DNA from: a virus | IMG/VR virus record: IMGVR_UViG_3300003690_000427 | Span: 1-22,358 of that record | Length of the DNA: 22,358 nucleotides | Strand: one strand, 5' to 3' | Shown: one piece after another, positions 17,984-22,358 of the stretch | Layout: each line of letters begins with the position of its first letter | Position numbering within the stretch: position 1 is the stretch's first letter | Made by a program: the position numbers and the translations under genes | Notes under the pieces: generated by a model | What the model saw: only the letters and a program-made list of their open reading frames with translations | Told to the model about the DNA's origin: nothing | Databases searched by the model: none

Positions 17984-18352
17984 CTAATTTATAGGAATCG
18001 AAAGCACCTCTCTCCCGAGTCCCATTGATGGCGAACTATAATAAATATTAACAACCAACGAATGATCTTGCTCTCCCGTAAATATATCAACCTTCTCAAT
18101 GGTGACCCATGACAAATATTTTTGGGTTTGAGACATAATTCTGTTTCTGAGTGGCCCAAAATTGGAAGTATTGTTCATGAATAAGAAGCTTCTTATCCCA
18201 ACACCAAACTCAATATCCATAACTCTTTCTCCGGGGCTTGTCAGGACAATCATTTTTAAATTCTGCGTTGCCAGATCTTTGATGGTCTGAATCAAATTAT
18301 AACCACCGTCTCCATTTTTAGCCAGTGGTAATCGGGGTGATATTCCTATCAT
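17984..18352 (-). CDS. gp25: Baseplate wedge protein, gp25/GPW family
   Basis: ATG at 18352 has AGGAG (18365-18361) 8 nt upstream. The 122 residues match the GPW/gp25 family closely in length (T4 gp25 is 132). The conserved block is VLTSPGERVMDIEFGVGIRS (36-55), with the signature PGER at 40-43 and the FG at 49-50, then a Leu-Phe and a helical stretch RNRIMSQTQKYLSW (69-82) leading into two beta strands. In T4, gp25 sits at the core of the wedge where it contacts gp6, gp53 and the sheath initiation interface. It is related to contractile-system proteins of type VI secretion and R-type pyocins. It lies between an unrecognised 791-residue gene (14 nt away) and gp6 (35 nt away), which matches the usual gp25-gp6 adjacency in many T4-like phages. 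Confidence 0.95.
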   Translation of the reverse strand: MIGISPRLPLAKNGDGGYNLIQTIKDLATQNLKMIVLTSPGERVMDIEFGVGIRSFLFMNNTSNFGPLRNRIMSQTQKYLSWVTIEKVDIFTGEQDHSLVVNIYYSSPSMGLGREVLSIPIN

Positions 18353-18366
18353 AATTAAAACTCCTA

Positions 18367-20742
18367 TTAATCAGAACCTGAAAACAAATCTCCAAGATCG
18401 TCTTCGCATACACTATCAACTTGTCTGCGTCTCAACCACCATTTGAGATTTAAATTAAAGCCCATTTTTATATCCTTTAATAATTCTTTGAATCGAGAAT
18501 TCCTCTCAGACTCTGCATCGCCATCCTCAAACATGTCATCCATTGAATTATATTGATAAAGAAACATTTTGGCCAAGAATTTTTTTGTTTTTGGCAACAT
18601 TTCTCTATCCCAATCCTCGATCGTTGTACGGAACAGTCCCAATCCGCCCAAAGTATTCATAATAGAGAACCCATCTTGCGGTTGCCCGATTGAATTTAGG
18701 CTAGATACGTTAACATGCACGGATACATAACTGAGCATTCTGGAAAGTGAGACAATTTTCTTAAACATAAGATTATATTGATCACTATTAAGTAGTTTTG
18801 ACACCAAACAATCATAATACGTGATTCCGTTGTCATCTGTTCGCTCATCGAAATCGTCGGAGGAGAGGCTATCAAGTTCCGAAATAGTCATATCCGGCAA
18901 ATCAAGCTCAACAGAAACCAGAGGAAAAAGAAAATTGGTATTATCATAAGACGTACCATCGCCATCAACATACGCATTGTTCAAATAAAACGCGCTCATC
19001 AATTCTGACAATTCTTCAATATTATCTGTTTCGCTCAATATAACTGCCAAAGACGTGTTTAAAGACTCTGGCGGCATGTAAGAGATACGTAGACCATAAC
19101 TAATTCCATTTGAATCGCCACTAAGAGTATCTTCGCTAGTCTCTTCATCTGTTGTAATCTCCAGATCTCCAAAATAATCAGAAATGTTTGCATCAGAATC
19201 AAAACCAAAATTAGAATTAAAGGTTCCAACCATATCATCATAAAAAGTGTCTAGATTGACGTGGGCGCGCTCTTTGTTTGAAAACGGGGATTCGTCTTTT
19301 GGTGTTATTTTGACATATTTTTCAAATATAAATACACCAGTATCAAATATAGTAGCTATCGTTGCTGGATAAATGTCTTCGGCGCCAGTACTGCCAATAT
19401 AAGGTATCGAATAATTCGGTATGGTAACATCAGAATCATCTAGCGGATTTGTCAAATAGCGCTGGCCTGCCCAACTGACTTTAAGTGAAGGGATGTTTAG
19501 AGGCCCTCCATCAGAACTTCGAAGGACAAAATCTGAATTATTTAAAAAATATTTGTTCAAATCCTCGATCAAACCACCATCCGACAGACTTTCGCTAGCG
19601 AAATATTCATTTTGTGACAATTCTTTATACATATATTCGGCAATATACGAAGATTCCTGCTTCAAAAAATATTTTAATATCACAACGCAAGAATCTTCAA
19701 CAGATTGTATCGTCTCTAATTTTCTTTCAAGTATAAGCTTTAATTTCGCCTTTCTTTTGCGCAATTCATCGAATAAAAGTACAGCCAACCCAATTGGACC
19801 GAATGCCCTGACTATACCATATGGCGCCAAAGATGCGACAGAGGCTCCTCCAACCAAAAGCGATCTGAGATCGGCCGACGCATCAAATATTTCCGCTTCT
19901 GTTGGAAAGGCAAATGCATTTTGAGCCTCTTGGCATGCATCAATTGCGGCTTCTTCTTCCTCAGTTGGTGTTATTTTGCCTTCATCTCTTAAACGAACAT
20001 ACAATTGTACACATTGCTCCAAAAACAAGAGCCAAAATCTGGGAACGGGGTCAAATTCGGTCACAAATACGCGCTTACCTATAGATGTGCTTAATTCATA
20101 CATGTCTTTTGACATACTTTGAGCAATATATTCAAAAAACAAATCATCAATGTTTCCATTTTCGAAAGATGGAACAACCTTCGAAAAAACTGGTAACGTT
20201 TTAAGGGTATGTTCGGTCATGTATGTCCGACATGTCGCATAGATCAGTGCTTCTATACCAGAAAACGACTCTCTAGAATGAATTTTTGCAAACGGAGTCT
20301 CAATATCGCAATCTGGATTTAAAAATAATCGCGGATCATCATCAAGATTTTTATACGAGTCAGATGCACGCTGGATGATTTCTTTAATTCCCAATATGTT
20401 TTTGTCTTCGGGGTTACAATCATTTGGCTCCGGAAAAACAACATCCATCAGTGCCATCCAGCCATTTTTTACAGGCGGAATAATATAAAATGCTGGATTT
20501 CCCGGGGTTCCTCCGTATAATTCTGGATCTAAAAACACAACTTTGTTATCGGTACTGATTTTTGGCCAATCAGAGTCGGAATTAATCGAGGAAGCGGAAC
20601 TGACATCGAAATCAGAGGGTTTATCCGAGAAATCAACACTCCCGTACGCAAATCCCTGCTCATTATTCGCTATTAATCGAAACATAGCGCGCAAAACCGT
20701 GGTACACGCGGCGTCATATAATTTTTTACGGTAAAAGCTCAT
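18367..20742 (-). CDS. Unrecognised large protein, 791 residues, probable structural
   Basis: ATG at 20742 overlaps the previous stop as ATGA and has GAGGG (20756-20752) 9 nt upstream. I do not recognise the family. The N-terminus is MSFYRKKLYDAACTTVLRAM, followed by an acidic Ser/Asp-rich stretch (about 38-60) and a more compact region with YATCRTYMTEHTLKTLPVF (168-186). Residues 294-324 are markedly hydrophobic (SLLVGGASVASL, GPIGLAVLLFDEL), followed directly by a basic helix (RKRKAKLKLILERK). This could be a buried helix, or a membrane-active segment. The C-terminal half contains several Asp-rich stretches and ends with LNLKWWLRRRQVDSVCEDD. It sits immediately before gp25, so it may be part of the baseplate or hub, but I would not name it. 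No lysozyme, peptidase or tape-measure repeat pattern is visible. Confidence 0.85.
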   Translation of the reverse strand: MSFYRKKLYDAACTTVLRAMFRLIANNEQGFAYGSVDFSDKPSDFDVSSASSINSDSDWPKISTDNKVVFLDPELYGGTPGNPAFYIIPPVKNGWMALMDVVFPEPNDCNPEDKNILGIKEIIQRASDSYKNLDDDPRLFLNPDCDIETPFAKIHSRESFSGIEALIYATCRTYMTEHTLKTLPVFSKVVPSFENGNIDDLFFEYIAQSMSKDMYELSTSIGKRVFVTEFDPVPRFWLLFLEQCVQLYVRLRDEGKITPTEEEEAAIDACQEAQNAFAFPTEAEIFDASADLRSLLVGGASVASLAPYGIVRAFGPIGLAVLLFDELRKRKAKLKLILERKLETIQSVEDSCVVILKYFLKQESSYIAEYMYKELSQNEYFASESLSDGGLIEDLNKYFLNNSDFVLRSSDGGPLNIPSLKVSWAGQRYLTNPLDDSDVTIPNYSIPYIGSTGAEDIYPATIATIFDTGVFIFEKYVKITPKDESPFSNKERAHVNLDTFYDDMVGTFNSNFGFDSDANISDYFGDLEITTDEETSEDTLSGDSNGISYGLRISYMPPESLNTSLAVILSETDNIEELSELMSAFYLNNAYVDGDGTSYDNTNFLFPLVSVELDLPDMTISELDSLSSDDFDERTDDNGITYYDCLVSKLLNSDQYNLMFKKIVSLSRMLSYVSVHVNVSSLNSIGQPQDGFSIMNTLGGLGLFRTTIEDWDREMLPKTKKFLAKMFLYQYNSMDDMFEDGDAESERNSRFKELLKDIKMGFNLNLKWWLRRRQVDSVCEDDLGDLFSGSD

Positions 20743-21386
20743 ATTTCTGTTCCCTCGACATCAACATCAATCGTAATCCCGGTAATATTGGAATAATTTT
20801 CCTTCAAAACACTAGCAAATATATTACCATACGAAGAATAGCCCTCGACAAAATCAAAAGAATTTTCTTGTTCACTGTTCAGGCCAAAATCTTCAGACAC
20901 AGAGAATTCAGTAATTTTTGATTCTGTTGTGGCTGGAAAATCGGCGATCGCGTACAGCCCAAATGGGTTATAGATTCCCAGAAAATCGTAACCAGAACTC
21001 TCCAATGTATCTAATCCGCCAGGATCCGCAGCCACAGGCAAGCCGCTCGCATCTCCGGATTTATAATCCGCTAAATATTCTAAATATGCTTCATAATTTT
21101 CAATATAGTTCTCGGCAGCAGCAAGAACTGCCAGGCCGTATCCTTCCAGACTAGTATACCCGGCAGCATTAATAAGTTGTTCAAACTCCTCCAAAGAGTC
21201 ATATTGCTCTGTGATTTCGATCGAAGTCGGTGCGCCGGCTTCAATACCGGCAATAACTGAATTCGCAAAGGAATATATCTGACCAACTGTTACTGTTGTC
21301 TGTAAAGTGTCATATTCTTCTTCTGGTACTTCTTCTTCAGGCTCCTCCTCGCCATTTCCATTGCCATTTCCATTACCTCCTGCCAT
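20739..21386 (-). CDS. Small acidic protein with an N-terminal Asn-Gly repeat, 215 residues
   Basis: ATG at 21386 has a perfect AGGAGG (21397-21392) 5 nt upstream, and the upstream gene stops 1 nt before the ATG, so the start is secure. The protein begins MAGG, then (Asn-Gly)4, then a Glu/Pro-rich stretch (EEEPEEEVPEEE at 13-24). The remainder is acidic and rich in Glu, Tyr, Ala and Gly, with helix-like runs (YGLAVLAAAENYIENYEAYL), and ends with a beta-like ITGITIDVDVEGTEI. No cysteine, no membrane helix and no recognised domain. The first 25 residues look like a disordered tether joined to a small folded domain. The end overlaps the next gene as ATGA. A structural or assembly accessory role is inferred from context only. 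The NG repeat links it to the split gene at 5755-9388. Confidence 0.85.
   Translation of the reverse strand: MAGGNGNGNGNGEEEPEEEVPEEEYDTLQTTVTVGQIYSFANSVIAGIEAGAPTSIEITEQYDSLEEFEQLINAAGYTSLEGYGLAVLAAAENYIENYEAYLEYLADYKSGDASGLPVAADPGGLDTLESSGYDFLGIYNPFGLYAIADFPATTESKITEFSVSEDFGLNSEQENSFDFVEGYSSYGNIFASVLKENYSNITGITIDVDVEGTEI
21351..21374 (-). repeat. Hexanucleotide repeat encoding (Asn-Gly)4
   Basis: Four AAT-GGN units at the N-terminus of the small acidic protein. On the plus strand, bases 21355-21377 are identical to 5831-5853 inside the larger (Asn-Gly)20 array, a 23-base exact match between genes 15 kb apart. Confidence 0.9.
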
Positions 21387-21387
21387 T

Positions 21388-22358
21388 TTATCCTCCTACT
21401 AACTCATCGACGCCGTCAGTGGCGCCTTGATCATTTTCTTCATTCTCCGCTAGCGCCGTGTCATATACTTCAACAACTTCTATGCTGTACACGTCCGGTG
21501 TTTCGTGGTTTGAAGAGTGTGTATATGAAATATTGGACACTATGGACGAATCATCAGTCGAAAATGATGTTGATATCGATTCGGCGTCGATCGTAGAATC
21601 AAATTCTATCTCGCCGGCATAAGTGATCAAGTCTTCTCGTAATTTATTACATATGACGAACGGATAATAATCATTGGCGGTGAACGCCGACAAATCTGTA
21701 TTGAAAGACCTAGCAACACGCGCACTTAAGCCGCCCAAGAGTGGATTTTTCATAAGAAAATTCTGTTTTCGCAGTCTAGTTCCATCCGTTACAGACATGG
21801 CAAAATCAAAAAACCCTTTTCGACCATAAACATCTCTCTTGAAACTCTTCTCGATGTCTTCTAGAAGATCTTCGATATTATCAACGCCGGATATATAACT
21901 TCCCGGGTCGTCTTTTTCAAAAATTCCCTGTACAGTTGGACACGATGGATCTCCTGTCGAAAAAATACTCGGATATTGCCTAGCAAATGAAGCTTCGGGG
22001 CCTCCATGGATAAAATCAAGTATGGTTTCGACATTTTCAAGAGTATTTTCATTAATTTTGTCCAACATGCTATCAACATCACACGTACCGTTCTCTTCTA
22101 ATATCTCACGACGTAAATTTTGGATTCTAGAGTAAATGGCACTATCTCCACAAACGCTAGCACCAGCAAATATATCATCACCAGCACTCTGAGAGACTGC
22201 ACACAACTTATCTAATTCTTCGGGATTCATATAGTTGCCTAGGGTCTTGAAAAACGAACGAATCGCCTCTGGAGTGTTCATTATGCTTAAAAATTCACTA
22301 TTATTGTATTTTATTATTTTTAGGGCAATTTTTAGACTACTGTCGTCCGGATTTCCCT
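21388..22358 (-). CDS. C-terminal part of an unrecognised protein, start beyond the right edge
   Basis: From an ATG at 22281 there are 297 codons to the TAA at 21390-21388. The same frame stays open from that ATG to the window edge (codons from 22356, reading as GNPDDSSLKIALKII...), and no Shine-Dalgarno precedes the ATG. So the gene most likely starts outside the window, and the ATG is internal. Visible parts include TLGNYMNPEELDKLCAVSQ, a helical region (YSRIQNLRREILEENGTCD), an 'IEDLLEDIEKSF' segment and a KQNFLMKNPLLGGLSARVAR motif. The C-terminal third is acidic and Ser-rich, ending GVDELVGG. No domain is recognised. It is co-oriented and nearly contiguous (1 nt) with the 215-residue gene, so it belongs to the same operon. 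Structural role inferred from neighbours only. Confidence 0.8.
   Translation of the reverse strand, partial: GNPDDSSLKIALKIIKYNNSEFLSIMNTPEAIRSFFKTLGNYMNPEELDKLCAVSQSAGDDIFAGASVCGDSAIYSRIQNLRREILEENGTCDVDSMLDKINENTLENVETILDFIHGGPEASFARQYPSIFSTGDPSCPTVQGIFEKDDPGSYISGVDNIEDLLEDIEKSFKRDVYGRKGFFDFAMSVTDGTRLRKQNFLMKNPLLGGLSARVARSFNTDLSAFTANDYYPFVICNKLREDLITYAGEIEFDSTIDAESISTSFSTDDSSIVSNISYTHSSNHETPDVYSIEVVEVYDTALAENEENDQGATDGVDELVGG
21392..21397 (-). promoter_or_regulatory. Strong ribosome binding site of the 215-residue gene
   Basis: AGGAGG on the minus strand, 5 nt before the ATG at 21386 and lying within the last codons of the upstream gene. It fixes the start and suggests strong or coupled translation. 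Confidence 0.75.

Overview
The window is part of a late structural-gene cluster of a tailed bacteriophage with a T4-like (myovirus) baseplate. The two firmest identifications are adjacent: a gp25/GPW-family baseplate wedge protein (17984-18352) and a gp6/J-like baseplate wedge protein (16260-17948). The DNA is AT-rich. Every convincing gene lies on the minus strand, so transcription runs from high to low coordinates. Genes are packed end to end with overlaps or very short gaps, and I see no promoter, terminator, tRNA or integration signal. Strong Shine-Dalgarno sequences before several genes fit a host that uses them. The large beta-rich, Ser/Thr-rich proteins resemble, as I remember them, structural proteins of environmental (marine or freshwater) T4-like phages. 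The host cannot be told from this window.

In transcription order the layout is as follows. First comes the C-terminal part of a protein that runs off the right edge (21388-22358), a small acidic protein with an Asn-Gly repeat (20739-21386) and a 791-residue protein (18367-20742), all unrecognised. Then come gp25 and gp6. Next are a protein with a DNRLRE-like beta domain (14755-16260), a 1786-residue protein with LamG/concanavalin-like domains (9398-14758), and a virion protein split into two frames (5755-9388). The last are a 310-residue protein (4806-5738), an 885-residue protein (2149-4806) and the first 709 residues of a protein with an FN3-like segment that runs off the left edge (1-2129).

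The order suggests one co-transcribed unit building the outer baseplate and tail periphery. gp25 and gp6 would form the conserved wedge core. The downstream proteins stand where T4 has gp7 to gp12, but none is recognisable as a T4 counterpart, so they probably make a different peripheral baseplate or adhesion apparatus.

Two things deserve most attention. The split gene at 5755-9388 needs a +1 shift between 8856 and 8816, because the downstream frame has about 200 coding-like bases but no usual start codon. An Asn-Gly hexanucleotide repeat also occurs both at the C-terminus of that gene (20 units) and at the N-terminus of the small acidic protein 15 kb away (4 units), sharing an exact 23-base match. 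I found no defence system, CRISPR array or mobile element.
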